A stretch of 64,000 nucleotides of DNA from Picochlorum sp. 'celeri' (GCA_010909725.1 JAACMV010000014.1:62001-126000), one strand, 5' to 3'; counted from the stretch's first letter, positions 21,113-31,944 are shown. Numbers and translations: made by a program. The notes: a model not told the origin generated them from the letters alone.

Positions 21113-22174
21113 ATGTCCGATTGCCGAGAGTCCGCTATTGCCAAAACCGAGTCATGCGGCAATGGTTCATCTCGAATGCATTCAGACGTATCAAAAATAT
21201 TAGAGAAAATCCATGATTGGGAGGAATTCGACGTATTCGAGTTGGCATCCACCACACAGGGAACCCCACTGAGGGCAGTGGTCGAGTATGAACTGGAGGC
21301 TTTGGGTGTCATTGAGCGTTTAGGGCTGGATAGAGACAAGCTCACGTCGTTTTTGAAGGATCTAGAGGAGGCGTACTCGAACGAAAACCCGTATCATTCC
21401 AGCACGCATGCTGCAGATGTTGTGCAGACTGTGGCAACCATGGTGGAGATGGATGACTGGTCAGATGGGCTGGAGGATTGGGAGTCACTTTCTTTGTTCA
21501 TTGCTGCTGCTGGACATGATGTGGGTCACAAAGGGGTAACTAATGAATATCATGATCGGGTACAGACGAATTGGGCACGGGAATTCGGGCATCATGGAAG
21601 CTCTGTGAATGAGTATGCCCATGCTCACATTACAGTGTCGTTGATGCTGGAAGATCGGAATGATTTTATGCACGGTCTCGATGAACGTGTCAGACAACGT
21701 GTGATTCAGAATGTTAGGCAGTTGATACTGGAGACGGATATAGTGTCGCATAAGAGTGTCTGCAAGAAATTTGCAGATGCTTGCAAACGGGGCAAGGCAT
21801 ATGCGCATATTGGCGAATGGCCTCCCGAGGATAGACTGCAAGCCCTGACAGGCTTGCTGCATTTCGCTGATATTTCAAATCCGGGTAGGCCGTGGAGGCT
21901 GTGTCGCCGTTGGGGTATTCGCATTCATGAGGAAGCATGCTTGCAGGGAGATGAGGAAGAAAGGATGGGGTTGACACGTTCTGTGTATTGTGCTAGAGAA
22001 GATGAAAACACTGGAGAAAAGCAGGTAACATTTATCAAATCAGTCATGCAGCCATTCTGCGAACAAGTGGCGGTGATGGCGCCACATTTTACTGGCATGA
22101 TTATGCCACATGTGAAAGAGGCCCTGGCAGAGTGGGCTAGATTTCATCCGAGACACGATCAAGTCTCAACGTGA
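21113..22174 (+). CDS. 3',5'-cyclic-nucleotide phosphodiesterase
   Basis: A 353-aa class I PDE catalytic domain with almost nothing else. The metal-binding HD residues are present: YHSSTHAADVVQTV, AAAGHDVGHKGVTNEYH, NEYAHAHI, and the late LLHFADISNPGRPW motif with its metal-binding Asp. The enzyme hydrolyses cAMP and/or cGMP; substrate choice cannot be read reliably from the sequence. No GAF, PAS or membrane segment is present, so it should be soluble and regulated elsewhere. The ATG at 21113 is the first in frame. Convergent with rpiA (74 nt between stops). Confidence 0.92.
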   Translation: MSDCRESAIAKTESCGNGSSRMHSDVSKILEKIHDWEEFDVFELASTTQGTPLRAVVEYELEALGVIERLGLDRDKLTSFLKDLEEAYSNENPYHSSTHAADVVQTVATMVEMDDWSDGLEDWESLSLFIAAAGHDVGHKGVTNEYHDRVQTNWAREFGHHGSSVNEYAHAHITVSLMLEDRNDFMHGLDERVRQRVIQNVRQLILETDIVSHKSVCKKFADACKRGKAYAHIGEWPPEDRLQALTGLLHFADISNPGRPWRLCRRWGIRIHEEACLQGDEEERMGLTRSVYCAREDENTGEKQVTFIKSVMQPFCEQVAVMAPHFTGMIMPHVKEALAEWARFHPRHDQVST

Positions 22175-22248
22175 ATCATACATGTATCGGAGAATATTGA
22201 TTAATTATTTGAAGTGTTTTACATAGTGGACACACATATTGAAATCCT

Positions 22249-23052
22249 TTACTGCCTCTCCTTGACCTCAATGCCATTGGAGCCGGCAATAATGCACACA
22301 TCAACCATGTCCAAGAAGAGTCCATGGTCAACAACTCCCTCCAAGGCCATGATTGCCTTTGCAGCTGCGTGAGAGTCCTTGATCGGAGTTTGGAAATACA
22401 AATCAACGATATAATTAGAGTTGTCGGTAACATATGGAGCATCTCCATCCATTCTCAGGCGAGCTTCGCAACCAGCAACTTCTGGAAGAGCTGCAATGCG
22501 GCGCAGTGTGTACTCGTGGCAGAACTGCACAATCTCAATTGGCATGGCATCCTTGCTCCCACCGAGCCCGTCCACAAGCTTGGACTCGTCCACAATGCAC
22601 ACAAATTTATCGGATGCCATCTCGACCATCTTCTCGCGAAGAAGAGCGCCTCCACGTCCCTTGACAACATCCAACTGTGGGTCAACCTCATCCGCACCAT
22701 CAATGGCAACATCAAGCTTTGGCTGCTCATCCAACGTCGCCAAGGGAATGCCCAGAGATTTCGCCTGCTCATAAGTACGAATGGACGTTGGCACTCCCAC
22801 AATATCCTTCAATTCCCCAGATTTGAGAAGAGAACCAATGCGATCGACAGCAAAGGCAGCCGTGGAACCTGTACCCAATCCCACAACCATGCCGCTCTTC
22901 ACATACTCGACAGCCTTCCATGCAGCCTGCTGCTTCAATTCATCCTGACTGAGTTGTGCTCTGGTCACATTCATCTTTCTTGCGCGAACTGAAAACTTTC
23001 TCACAAAGGTAGTGCTTGGCTTTGTCACAATGCGTGCCTGCTGCTGCATCAT
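22249..23052 (-). CDS. RPI: Ribose-5-phosphate isomerase A, plastid
   Basis: A 267-aa protein: an N-terminal basic leader of about 30 residues rich in Arg/Ser/Thr, then the RpiA fold. Recognisable motifs are VGLGTGSTAAFAVDRIG (phosphate-binding loop), the catalytic DGADEVD, KGRGGALLREKMV and the KLVDGLG segment with the active-site Asp/Lys/Glu cluster. It interconverts ribose-5-phosphate and ribulose-5-phosphate in the Calvin cycle and the pentose phosphate pathway. The leader and single-copy context point to the plastid enzyme, but targeting is inference. Confidence 0.94.
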   Translation of the reverse strand: MMQQQARIVTKPSTTFVRKFSVRARKMNVTRAQLSQDELKQQAAWKAVEYVKSGMVVGLGTGSTAAFAVDRIGSLLKSGELKDIVGVPTSIRTYEQAKSLGIPLATLDEQPKLDVAIDGADEVDPQLDVVKGRGGALLREKMVEMASDKFVCIVDESKLVDGLGGSKDAMPIEIVQFCHEYTLRRIAALPEVAGCEARLRMDGDAPYVTDNSNYIVDLYFQTPIKDSHAAAKAIMALEGVVDHGLFLDMVDVCIIAGSNGIEVKERQ

Positions 23053-23573
23053 TGTACCGATTCTACTTGCCGATTTGCTATTAAAACGATACTTTGTGTT
23101 TGATCAGGCGTGTTGGTGAGATCGAGTAGGTTTATCTGGGATGTGTGTGTGTTCTGGGCATGATGGACAAGGTTTTCGGGATAATGGCGGAGATGGCTCT
23201 TCCTGTGACCTATTGTGTCCCTTCTACGCCCCAAACCAATCATATTTAATAATATCTTAGGTATGTTGGTGACTGCATCGCATTATATTGGTGTGGGTGT
23301 GTATACGGAGTGTAGAACGGGGGAGTGCACCGCCGGCTGGCGTCTGAATCGGCAATCTTCCAGTCTGGGCCATGACACGCCGCTTTGCCCGCGTTTGGAT
23401 CTGCAAATTATATGAATACTATTAATAGATATGCATCGTGGGGAGAGGGGGTATAGGGAAGGAGTTTTGTGGCTCTTGGGATATTGCGGCGTATGCCCGT
23501 CTTTTGCCTGTTTTTGCCCGTGTCGTCGATATTTTCTCACCTGTACTTTTTATGTATCTGTAGATTAAAGAAA
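23053..23573. promoter_or_regulatory. Divergent promoter region (rpiA / eL36) with likely 5' UTR intron
   Basis: No coding region is supported. Close to the eL36 start the sequence TATGTATCTGTAG precedes ATTAAAGAAAATGG, which looks like the end of a 5' UTR intron with the ATG shortly after the acceptor. The donor was not fixed. Confidence 0.35.
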
Positions 23574-23876
23574 ATGGTTGAAGCTAGAGCAGGAATCGCC
23601 GTTGGGTTGGCCAAGGGCCACATTGTGACCAAGAAGGAGAAGAAGGAGCGTCCAGCAAACCGCAAGGGACGTGCCACGAAGAAGACCAAGTTTGTTCGCA
23701 GTATTATCCAGGAAGTAGCTGGACAGGCTCCATATGAGAAGCGTGTCATGGAGTTGCTGAAGAACGGTTTGGATAAGCGTGCTTTGAAGTTGTGCAAGCG
23801 CAAGCTTGGAACTCACATCCGTGCCAAGAGGAAGAGAGAGGAGATGTCCAACCTCTTGAGAGAGATGAGAAGGTAA
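23574..23876 (+). CDS. RPL36: Cytosolic ribosomal protein eL36
   Basis: A 100-aa highly basic protein matching eL36: [36 protein letters not shown] and [21 protein letters not shown] are family hallmarks. It is part of the large subunit of the cytosolic ribosome. The ATG at 23574 gives the usual length. A splice acceptor just upstream suggests a leader intron, common for ribosomal protein genes. Tail-to-tail with the TRAF1-like gene (131 nt between stops). Confidence 0.96.
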   Translation: MVEARAGIAVGLAKGHIVTKKEKKERPANRKGRATKKTKFVRSIIQEVAGQAPYEKRVMELLKNGLDKRALKLCKRKLGTHIRAKRKREEMSNLLREMRR

Positions 23877-24007
23877 AGGATATCTATCCACCCATAGACA
23901 TTTATAAATATGTATAGAGACTATTTCTTGCTCATGCAAATAGTGTAAAATTTGAAGTTACCTTTATTTGAAAAAGAAAAAGTGTACATGTGTGCATGCA
24001 TGCCTCT

Positions 24008-26842
24008 TCATTCGAGTAAATCTGTGATGAGTCCCAGATGAGCAAAGTCATCCAAGGCAGAAGGCTCTCCAGTTTGCTGGCTGCCCTGATTCTGAGGGAA
24101 TGGCCTTTGACTTGGATGTGTCATGTCCCGAGGAGGAACAAAGGGTTGGTTTGCTGCAGACGAGTTCATCTTTTGTGGAGCAAGTCTTTGACTCGTCATT
24201 CCCATGTTTGGAATAGTCGCCGTATTTTGCATTACTTGCTGTGTTGCGCTTGACTGAGCTGAGTTCTGATGAGAAAATTGTCTGTACCCTACAGATTTTC
24301 CAGAGTTCATCAGCACGCTTCCATTGAATCCCTGATATTGTCCAGAGGAACCATTCTGTGGCCTGGCAGGATTGCCTTGGAGGGTGGTAGGGTTGACTGC
24401 ATAATTCACTCCTTGGGATATCATACTTGATACCTCAGGGTGTGAATGGGGTGCCCTCATGCTATCTCCAACAATGTCTGCCCCTCTTTGGGAAATTGCT
24501 GATGCCAGGATGGCATCTGATGGGTTATTGACTTTTGCCATCTGTTGCATAAGATACGAATGCGTACTTGCATCTGATGACTGCTTCATTAGAGGACTGT
24601 TGTTCTGGCGGGACGCCAGTAAAGCCTCTTCCATCATCTGTCCTGCACCAGCAAGGTTTCTTGGGGGTGTGGAGGGAGATGTACCTGGCTTCATGGCCAA
24701 GCGACTGATTTTGCTGGTCGCCACCTCGAGCTCTTGCTCAAGATGTTTCACCTTGTTTTTCAAGGATACAATCTCATCATCTCGTTTCTGCAACAAGAGC
24801 CGCATTTCTGCCACTATATTGTCCTGTGTTGATCCAGCATTCTCGGATGATGTCCTTTCAGTCCTGTCATGTGACTCCACTTCTTGCGCATTACTGGAAG
24901 CACCATTGCCCCCCTTGGTGGCTCTATTTGTACTCTTTAAACTGGACTGATCACTTCGAGCACTTGTCATTGTGGAAGAGTCGACACTGTCTGAATCAAA
25001 CTGTGTGCTCTGGATGTCAATTGTCTTGTGTTCTTGCACAGCATTCGCCTCATTTGAAGGCTTTGGCTTTGCAGCTTTCTTTGCGGCCAAAGAAGCTTGC
25101 TTCTGTTCCAGCTTTTTCTGCCTCTCTGCCTCTTTCTTTGCCTCCTCTTGTCTCCTGCGCTCCTCAGCCTCCTGGCGTTTCCTCTCCTGCTCAGCCCTCT
25201 TCAACTCCTCCTCTCGCGCTTTTGCTGCCTCCAAAGCTTCTTGTTTTGCACGCTCGGCCTCTTTTTTCGCCCGTTGCCGTTCTCTCTTTCGTGCTTTCCT
25301 CTCTCTCTCAGCTTCAGCTTTTGCAGCCAATCGCTCTGCCTCATCCTTTGAGGCTTCCTCCTCCTCTCTGATGAGCTCTTCTTGCCTACGAATGATTTCT
25401 GCTTCGATCCAAGACTTTTCAATGCTTTCTTTAGCGATATGAGACATTGCAAACACCTCAATGGTTAGCCTCGCAAGATCCACCAGCCTGATTTCGTCCC
25501 TCTCTGCTGCATCTTTTATCTCAGCACATTTCGCGTCTAGCGATGTCTCATTGCTATCAGGTGGATATATGTTGAAAGGATGTTCTAAAAACTTTTTCAG
25601 CCTCTCCAACGCATCGCCATTGAACGTGAAGACATTCTTGGAGGTATCCAGGTATACGTGTCCCTCAAGAGAGTCCACATATTGTTCCAACGACTCCACC
25701 GAATTCGGACCCAAACTGCTCGCATCACCTTCAAATCTTCTTTTATAACATCTATCCAAGACTTTGATTGCAGCATAGGCGGCATCCATCATTAATGTCG
25801 AAGTCACCTCTTTCTCGTTGAAAAATGTCTTGACAAACTTTTTGAGTAAAGGTGCACTGGGAGAAGTGGACAATTTCGACCTTTCTTTCTCGCTCAAAGA
25901 ACTCCAGAAAGTTTCAATATCCTTCGTGAAAAATCCCTGTATATGCTCTTTTGCTTTATCAACTGCCCTTCTCACAACTCCTTCAATATTTGACAAGTAT
26001 ACTCGAATGAGCTCCCTGCGATAATGAGCATCCAAGGTACGGAAAGGTGCATTTTGCCTATCTTTAATCACTTGAACCTGCACTTTGATAACCAAAGTAT
26101 CACCCACCACAAAGCCGTCCGCCATCTTGCCCAGTTCCATGAATTTCTTCCACCCCCAATCATGCTCCTTCTTGCAAAACCTATGCAATGTATCAGAGTA
26201 TTTCGATTTTTTGGGGTCTTTATTCACAACAGCAATCGTGAATTGCGCAAAATGAGACCATCCAGGCAGTAATTTATCATAATCAGCAACACACAAGAAG
26301 AGTGACAGGTGGTTATTCACGTCACACCCATTTGGGTACACTAAAATATACCACTTGTATGGCCCGACCGAGAAAGAAGACGACTTCAGTTCCCTCTTCG
26401 ACACGTCCCTGAAATTTGGTACTTTCCACGTAAAACTACCGTATAGTGCATGGGGATCGCTACCTTTCGTGGTTGCGTCATCCATGTATGAGCTACAGGT
26501 GGCAATTGTATCCACCACAGATGGTCTCGTTGGCCTCGCCCCGTTCAGCATGTCCCCCTTTTTCTTCTCAGCACTTGCTTCCTCTTGAATTTCATTCTTT
26601 TTACTTTCGCTTGGCGGCGTGTCACATGAAGATTCCGATCCATCCTGTGAATCACTGCTCTCCACATCTTTATCATCTACAGCCTTCTCGGATGCTGCAA
26701 CCCTGCCAGACGCAACGCCACCATCCTGCTTCCCACCGTTTTCACGATTGGGCTCTGACTGCATCAAAACACCAACATGATCGTTCTTTCTCGCCACTTT
26801 CGATGGAACCCCTCCAGGCCCTTCTGCAACAGCCTCACTCAT
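24008..26842 (-). CDS. Plant-type TRAF1 homologue (MATH domain, MUSE13/14-like)
   Basis: A 944-aa single-exon protein. An acidic Ser-rich start leads to a MATH domain near residues 134-263 (LYGSFTWKVPNF, CDVNNHLSLFLCVADYDKLLPGWSHFAQF, KKSKYSDTLHRFCKKEHDWGWKKFMEL). A conserved helical region with IRVYLSNIEGVVRR and RRQEELIREEEEA follows, then a long Arg/Lys/Glu/Ala coiled coil (about 480-600) and a Gln/Asn/Ser-rich tail with a second short coiled coil. This order is that of Arabidopsis TRAF1a/TRAF1b, adaptors that link SCF-type ligases to NLR receptors and autophagy proteins. The family is otherwise plant-specific as far as I know, so it is a useful lineage marker. No RING finger is present. 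Confidence 0.9.
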   Translation of the reverse strand: MSEAVAEGPGGVPSKVARKNDHVGVLMQSEPNRENGGKQDGGVASGRVAASEKAVDDKDVESSDSQDGSESSCDTPPSESKKNEIQEEASAEKKKGDMLNGARPTRPSVVDTIATCSSYMDDATTKGSDPHALYGSFTWKVPNFRDVSKRELKSSSFSVGPYKWYILVYPNGCDVNNHLSLFLCVADYDKLLPGWSHFAQFTIAVVNKDPKKSKYSDTLHRFCKKEHDWGWKKFMELGKMADGFVVGDTLVIKVQVQVIKDRQNAPFRTLDAHYRRELIRVYLSNIEGVVRRAVDKAKEHIQGFFTKDIETFWSSLSEKERSKLSTSPSAPLLKKFVKTFFNEKEVTSTLMMDAAYAAIKVLDRCYKRRFEGDASSLGPNSVESLEQYVDSLEGHVYLDTSKNVFTFNGDALERLKKFLEHPFNIYPPDSNETSLDAKCAEIKDAAERDEIRLVDLARLTIEVFAMSHIAKESIEKSWIEAEIIRRQEELIREEEEASKDEAERLAAKAEAERERKARKRERQRAKKEAERAKQEALEAAKAREEELKRAEQERKRQEAEERRRQEEAKKEAERQKKLEQKQASLAAKKAAKPKPSNEANAVQEHKTIDIQSTQFDSDSVDSSTMTSARSDQSSLKSTNRATKGGNGASSNAQEVESHDRTERTSSENAGSTQDNIVAEMRLLLQKRDDEIVSLKNKVKHLEQELEVATSKISRLAMKPGTSPSTPPRNLAGAGQMMEEALLASRQNNSPLMKQSSDASTHSYLMQQMAKVNNPSDAILASAISQRGADIVGDSMRAPHSHPEVSSMISQGVNYAVNPTTLQGNPARPQNGSSGQYQGFNGSVLMNSGKSVGYRQFSHQNSAQSSATQQVMQNTATIPNMGMTSQRLAPQKMNSSAANQPFVPPRDMTHPSQRPFPQNQGSQQTGEPSALDDFAHLGLITDLLE

Positions 26843-28212
26843 AGTACTCTCCACTATATTCGAACCATCAAATCCGAGCCAATCCTACACAACCACATGC
26901 AAAACATCAAAAAACTACCCACCAATCGTCTCGTTGCCACAAAAATACCAGGCTAGGAGGACAATGGCCACTCGGGCAAGACCGTCCACCACAGCCACCT
27001 CTGCTCCCCAACGTGACCAGATATTCCCCACCCAATACCTCCCAAATCACCCCGCATTCACCCTATAAACTTCAATTCTGTATACTATTATTTTCGCATA
27101 CCCCCTGTACCAAACCACCCCGCAAAACAGCGTCCATGAAAAAGACGTCTTCCCCACCATATCTGACTCTCCCCTCGGCGCCTCTCATGCCCAAGTGGCC
27201 CATCTTTATCACTGATTTTAACACACATATATAAAACCGTCTAACAAAGCAACGTGGTACCCAAAGCCCCCATCCGTCCGTCGACAATGGAGTCGACATG
27301 GAGTCACTCCAGCAGTCGGACCGAACGCGTGTGAGAATTCTACCCTCTAGGAATACCAAATTTGATCATCCTACCTTTTGAAATGAATACAAAGTGATAA
27401 ATATAAATGAATGGACGTTTGAAGGTATTGGTGTTCTAGCATGCTGAGCACCTGGTCACATGCTGCCCATGCTGATCACACATCATCATCTACATATTCT
27501 TCTTCATGACGTATTCCTCTCTCTCTCTCTCACAAGGACAATGAGCTTGCATATGATGCGATTTGGATGTGCTCCTGCATGGATTGCATGGACCCATGAT
27601 CAAAGACATCTCCTCTGTGAACTGGTGGTGCCTCATGTCCTGGGTGGATGCCTTGGCTGTGGTACATATTGAGGGATATGAATGAATTGTGGTACGGGAT
27701 ACGCTGATATCGCAGGGGTGTACAGCAGGCAGGCATGCCTCTGGGTGATCAAGAATGTTGTCCCTGCAGGGAGACTGCATGGTGCATGTGCATGGTCCTT
27801 GCTTGGGAGCGCATGTCGATAGGCGCATGCTCATGGTTCCCATTGGCCCTGAAATCTGTACAGGTATGGGTCATGACCAGTGTTGGCTCGCCCTTGGAGG
27901 ATCCGAGCATCAGATCCTGAGGCCATGGAAATTGCAGTACCAATATGTGAGTTCGCAGTACCAATACCAGGGCGCCCTAGGTGTAGCAACCAACCAACGA
28001 CCCTGCGTCCATGTGACGACAGATGAGTCCAATACACCGATCGAATGGCATATAAATGATATGCTATAGTATTTATAAGAGTGTTTTAGTCCTGTTAGAT
28101 TCGATTGAATTCACCCTGCTGGCGTTGTGAGGGACAACGGTGTAAGATTTACTCCATCGCTCGGGTTGGACTTTGTGTGTGTGGGGCATATCTGCAGTAT
28201 TGATATAAGAAA
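26843..28212. other. 1.37-kb intergenic region between divergent genes
   Basis: Between the divergent TRAF1-like and Aurora kinase genes I see no supportable gene. There is a short CT run near 27521-27532 and a repeated word GCAGTACCAATA at about 27931 and 27955. It is the longest gap in the compact part of the window and could hold a non-coding RNA or distal promoter, but no structure supports one. Confidence 0.35.
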
Positions 28213-29370
28213 ATGAATTTAGGGAAAGAAAACTCCATCACGGAGGGTCTTGGGAAGACAAACTTTGCTGCGTCTGCCATGGCAAGCGTGAAGGAGCAGT
28301 TGAAGCAGCGACTTCACGGAGTCACGGCATTGTCTGCTCACAAGGTGGAAGAGAATGGTCGTCGAGAAGACGTGTTGAAAGAACTGAATGGAGGACAGCA
28401 GGGTAGGATTCGTAGCACGGCGGACATTGGTGTGAAGAGGTCTGCTGCCCAGGAACAGGGGGAGCGTCGAGCAGAAGGGGTGTCAGACGCGCATGCTTCT
28501 CACCATTCTGGTGCTCGGGCTGCTTCAAAGTCTTCGAGTGAGGCCAAGCGTCAGTGGAGGTTGTCTGACTTTGATATTGGGAGGCCGCTTGGGAGAGGGA
28601 AGTTTGGGAATGTGTACCTTGCTCGGGAGAAGAAGAGTGGTTATGTGGTGGCGCTGAAAGTTTTGTTCAAAAATCAGCTGCAACAATCGAATGTAGAGCA
28701 CCAATTGCGCAGAGAGATTGAAATTCAATCGCATTTGAGGCATCCGAATATTCTCAGGCTGTATGGGTACTTTTATGATGAATCTAGAGTATACCTGATA
28801 TTGGAATATGCAGCAAAAGGCGAACTGTTCAAAGAATTGCAGCGATGTAGTAGATTTGATGAGCAAAGAACGGCGACGTATATCGCATCATTAGCAAATG
28901 CTCTCGTGTATTGTCACTCAAAGCACGTCATTCATAGGGATATCAAACCAGAAAATCTGTTAGTGGGTTTGAATGGTGAGCTGAAAATCGCAGATTTCGG
29001 CTGGTCGGTGCATGCTCCGAATTCAAGGAGAAAAACACTGTGTGGTACACTGGACTACCTTCCACCCGAGATGGTGGAAGGCTCTATGCATGATGAATGT
29101 GTCGATGTATGGTCACTTGGAGTGCTGTGCTACGAATTTCTGTTTGGGGACCCTCCGTTTGAGGCAGCAGGTCATTCAGAAACATACAAGAGAATTTTAC
29201 GGGTTGATCTTCGCTTTCCAGAACAACCGAGTATTTCGGAAGAGGCCAAAGATTTAATCAGATCTCTTTTGGTGAAAAACCCATCCGAGAGAATGAAGCT
29301 GTCAAATGTCATTCAGCATCCTTGGATCACAAAGAATGCCGATCCAAAAGTCCTTCAAAAGCTGCCATGA
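28213..29370 (+). CDS. Aurora-type mitotic kinase
   Basis: A 385-aa Ser/Thr kinase. A roughly 115-residue low-complexity N-terminus carries a KEN box at residues 5-7 (MNLGKENS), a recognised APC/C degron. The kinase domain has [34 protein letters not shown] and, specific to Auroras, [11 protein letters not shown] with activation loop [16 protein letters not shown]. All catalytic residues are intact (Lys, HRD Asp, DFG Asp, activation-loop Thr). Auroras control spindle and chromosome segregation; A versus B type is not resolved. The only Aurora in this window; tail-to-tail with the SANT gene at 29487. Confidence 0.93.
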   Translation: MNLGKENSITEGLGKTNFAASAMASVKEQLKQRLHGVTALSAHKVEENGRREDVLKELNGGQQGRIRSTADIGVKRSAAQEQGERRAEGVSDAHASHHSGARAASKSSSEAKRQWRLSDFDIGRPLGRGKFGNVYLAREKKSGYVVALKVLFKNQLQQSNVEHQLRREIEIQSHLRHPNILRLYGYFYDESRVYLILEYAAKGELFKELQRCSRFDEQRTATYIASLANALVYCHSKHVIHRDIKPENLLVGLNGELKIADFGWSVHAPNSRRKTLCGTLDYLPPEMVEGSMHDECVDVWSLGVLCYEFLFGDPPFEAAGHSETYKRILRVDLRFPEQPSISEEAKDLIRSLLVKNPSERMKLSNVIQHPWITKNADPKVLQKLP

Positions 29371-29486
29371 TGGTGTTTGTTAAAATAATAAATTGTGCGT
29401 CGTATGTGAACAAGAAAAAAAATGGCAATATACCTATGCAAATGCCCAACCGTATATTTTTCTGAGTAGGTATAACGAAAGCCTAC

Positions 29487-30881
29487 TTATTCAGTCGACT
29501 TATTAATATCATGCTTGTTCGTATCCTCATTTGACTTCCCATCCTTGGTGCCCTCGAATGGCTCACTGGCAAACATCCCCAGATTGATATTCTCGTACAT
29601 CTTGCGAGCAGAATCATTATGGCTATGAGACAAATCACCCATTCTCTGTTTCGACTGCATACGGACAGCTTCCAATTTGACTGGATCGATTTTCCACACA
29701 GTCTCATGCTTCACTTTCCGACCAGTATTCACAAATATTTGCTCTGATGACAGCACCTTTCGCACTTGAATCTTCCATCGTGGGACATGTTTTGTGTCTG
29801 GAGCAATACTATAGTCCAGCTGTGACCTAAAATCCTCATTTGACTCTATAGCATCAAAGATATCCGGAGCAACCCCTTGTTTATCAGGAAACGTGTCCAT
29901 CACCGCCACAATCATCCACTTGTATGCCACTTTTTTGCGGTGATGCTTGCGTTTCTCCCTACTATTGCTTTTTCCCTCCTCAGACCCTTCCGCCTGAATC
30001 TTCTTGAGAAGACTTTTGTACTTCCTACGACTCACAACAGGATCGCAGTGAAACTTCTCTCCCAATTTCTTCCAATCAACCTGTCCGAGTTCAGATACAA
30101 TCCCACACTCTGCTTGGTAGGACTTGTCCTTCACCAAACGTACAAGTTCATTTGTTTCATCCTCCGTCCATCTTTTTCTCCCTTCTAACTTCGCACCTGC
30201 ACTTCCCTGAACAGTGTTCTTGTTATAAATAGAATAGGGTCCATGGAACCCTTTTACCATCAACCAGTGTTTCTTGCGCAAGGCATTTTGAGACCTCCCA
30301 AAATGCTCCTCCAATCTCCTCCAATCAAGCTTTACACTGCCAGTTATCGAAAGCCTATACGCCTCATCATGTACCAATTTGAACAGTTCCTCTTCATCCG
30401 TTTCATCCCACCACTTCTTCTCAGACGAGGACACGTCCTCTGGCCCAGGCGGTGGTGCTGTGGTGATGTACATTTGCCCCGTAAGGATGGCCTGCAGCTC
30501 CTCCGGCGACAAATTCTGCAAGGCATCCATTTGTGGCTGAATACTCATCTGCAGCGATGGATCAATCCCTTCCTCCTCCCCTAACCCCTCCTGAAGGTGA
30601 CCCTGTGTCTCAGTCTCAGTAACTCCACCTCTACCAGGAAAAGCCATGGACGTTTGTATCGCAGCAAGCTGCTCGGCTGTCAACCCACCCAGCTGCAAAA
30701 GAGGGTATGGATCCTTCTCTCTTACATCCCTCTCCTCCTCGGACACCACGTGTGCCAGCTCGGCAAGGCCCTCACCCGTCTTTTGCCTCTTCGCAGATGC
30801 CGGTTCTACCCCTTCTTCTACCAACGATTTTTCCTCAGATGTTGCTTTATTTTTCATATCACCGATTGATTCCTCTTCCAT
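29487..30881 (-). CDS. SANT/Myb-like repeat protein with winged-helix domain (paralogue 1)
   Basis: A 464-aa nuclear-type protein, family not recognised. An acidic N-terminus contains two short helices of LxxEELxAIxxGQ type (GGLTAEQLAAIQT, LSPEELQAILTGQ). Two SANT/Myb-like repeats follow (KWWDETDEEELFKLVHDE...LDWRRLEEHFGRS and KRWTEDETNELVRLVKDK...VDWKKLGEKF), then a Lys/Arg-rich linker and a domain resembling a forkhead-type winged helix (AYKWMIVAVMDTF, PRWKIQVRKVL, ETVWKID). The same order occurs in the gene at 34642, so the two are paralogues about 4 kb apart. Likely DNA-binding regulators; targets unknown. Confidence 0.75.
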   Translation of the reverse strand: MEEESIGDMKNKATSEEKSLVEEGVEPASAKRQKTGEGLAELAHVVSEEERDVREKDPYPLLQLGGLTAEQLAAIQTSMAFPGRGGVTETETQGHLQEGLGEEEGIDPSLQMSIQPQMDALQNLSPEELQAILTGQMYITTAPPPGPEDVSSSEKKWWDETDEEELFKLVHDEAYRLSITGSVKLDWRRLEEHFGRSQNALRKKHWLMVKGFHGPYSIYNKNTVQGSAGAKLEGRKRWTEDETNELVRLVKDKSYQAECGIVSELGQVDWKKLGEKFHCDPVVSRRKYKSLLKKIQAEGSEEGKSNSREKRKHHRKKVAYKWMIVAVMDTFPDKQGVAPDIFDAIESNEDFRSQLDYSIAPDTKHVPRWKIQVRKVLSSEQIFVNTGRKVKHETVWKIDPVKLEAVRMQSKQRMGDLSHSHNDSARKMYENINLGMFASEPFEGTKDGKSNEDTNKHDINKSTE

Positions 30882-31944
30882 TGTAGGAGGGTTCTACGGT
30901 GGAAAGATTTGTACGAATGTACTCAGAAAAACATGATAGACTCGTAAAATCTCTTCGTACAGGGTATCATAGAATTATACCATGGTTTAAAAAATTGATA
31001 TCACGCAGTGGACTACTATACCAATGTATCCATTCGATAGCAGCAGTCGTCAACCAACACTGGCAGCAACTCTGTCTCCACTGGACTCAACGATGGTTGA
31101 TGCTGTAATCAAAACAATTAGTAGGACATTTAATAATAACAATAGATCATTGCTATTCTGTGCAGCTGAATCGTTCTTCTTGTCTCGAATGGAGGAAAAT
31201 CAAATGACCGGATACCCGGTATAATTATACCAGTCTTACAAGACATCGTCGTGATGACGCCGTCATCCAGAACCAAGGTGTCTCATTCGGAGGTATTATT
31301 CTTATATGAATGTACCAGAATATCTATTTATAATCACTGCATAGGGCAATAGGGGGCACGACACCGTCTTTCAGCTGCTGACTGCCAAACTGATCAATGT
31401 GACTGACAAGCACTGCGATTGTCGGCAGAGACTGAGAAGAACTGGATGTGATTGATGCATTGATTGTTGTTTGAATCTCATGAAATGCTGCATTGTCCAT
31501 TTGGATGCCGCGGGGAGTTTTTGGGCACGTGGCTTCATTCGAATCATGTGCCGCGGGCGGTCCCGCATGCGGGTATAAAATGGCGGTCCGCCCAGTTCTC
31601 AATTCAGTCTGAATTACTTATAAAAATACTTGAACTCAATTTATACCTATCAAGGTCATATTACTTAACGGGTCATTGATACTTGTTGGTACGTGTGTGT
31701 GTGTGTGTGTGTCTTCCTCGTTGACTGATTTTGTGGATCACTTCCGGAGGTTGGTTCCACATGGGCCCATACATGTGATTGCGCTCCAGTGTATGGGTAT
31801 ATATGTACTAATATGATTAAAGATTTCATCTTTTATGTGTGGTGTTGCAGTTTATCGCGGGATTGATACGAGACACCTACCCGCGTCCTATACCAAAGTT
31901 CGAGAGTTACGAGAGATATTTCTATTACCATTATAGTGAGAACA
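30882..31944. promoter_or_regulatory. Divergent intergenic region with palindromes and (GT)10
   Basis: Promoters of the SANT paralogue 1 gene and the chitinase gene must lie here. It holds a perfect 14-nt palindrome GGTATAATTATACC at 31218-31231, a CRE-like inverted pair GATGACG-C-CGTCATC at 31253-31267, and a (GT)10 microsatellite at 31693-31712. No coding region is supported. Confidence 0.45.

Noticed and set aside
23565..23939. Antisense frame over eL36
   Set aside because: It is only the complement of a strongly conserved ribosomal gene and has no independent motif.
25097..25371. Leucine-rich hydrophobic frame opposite the TRAF1-like coiled coil
   Set aside because: The complement of a Glu/Lys/Arg-rich coiled coil always reads as Leu/Ser/Phe; no codon or motif evidence for a gene.
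27072..27843. Frames of 95 and 117 codons in the 26.8-28.2 kb gap
   Set aside because: Composition unlike the real genes, no motifs, and the ends contain no splice sites that extend them.
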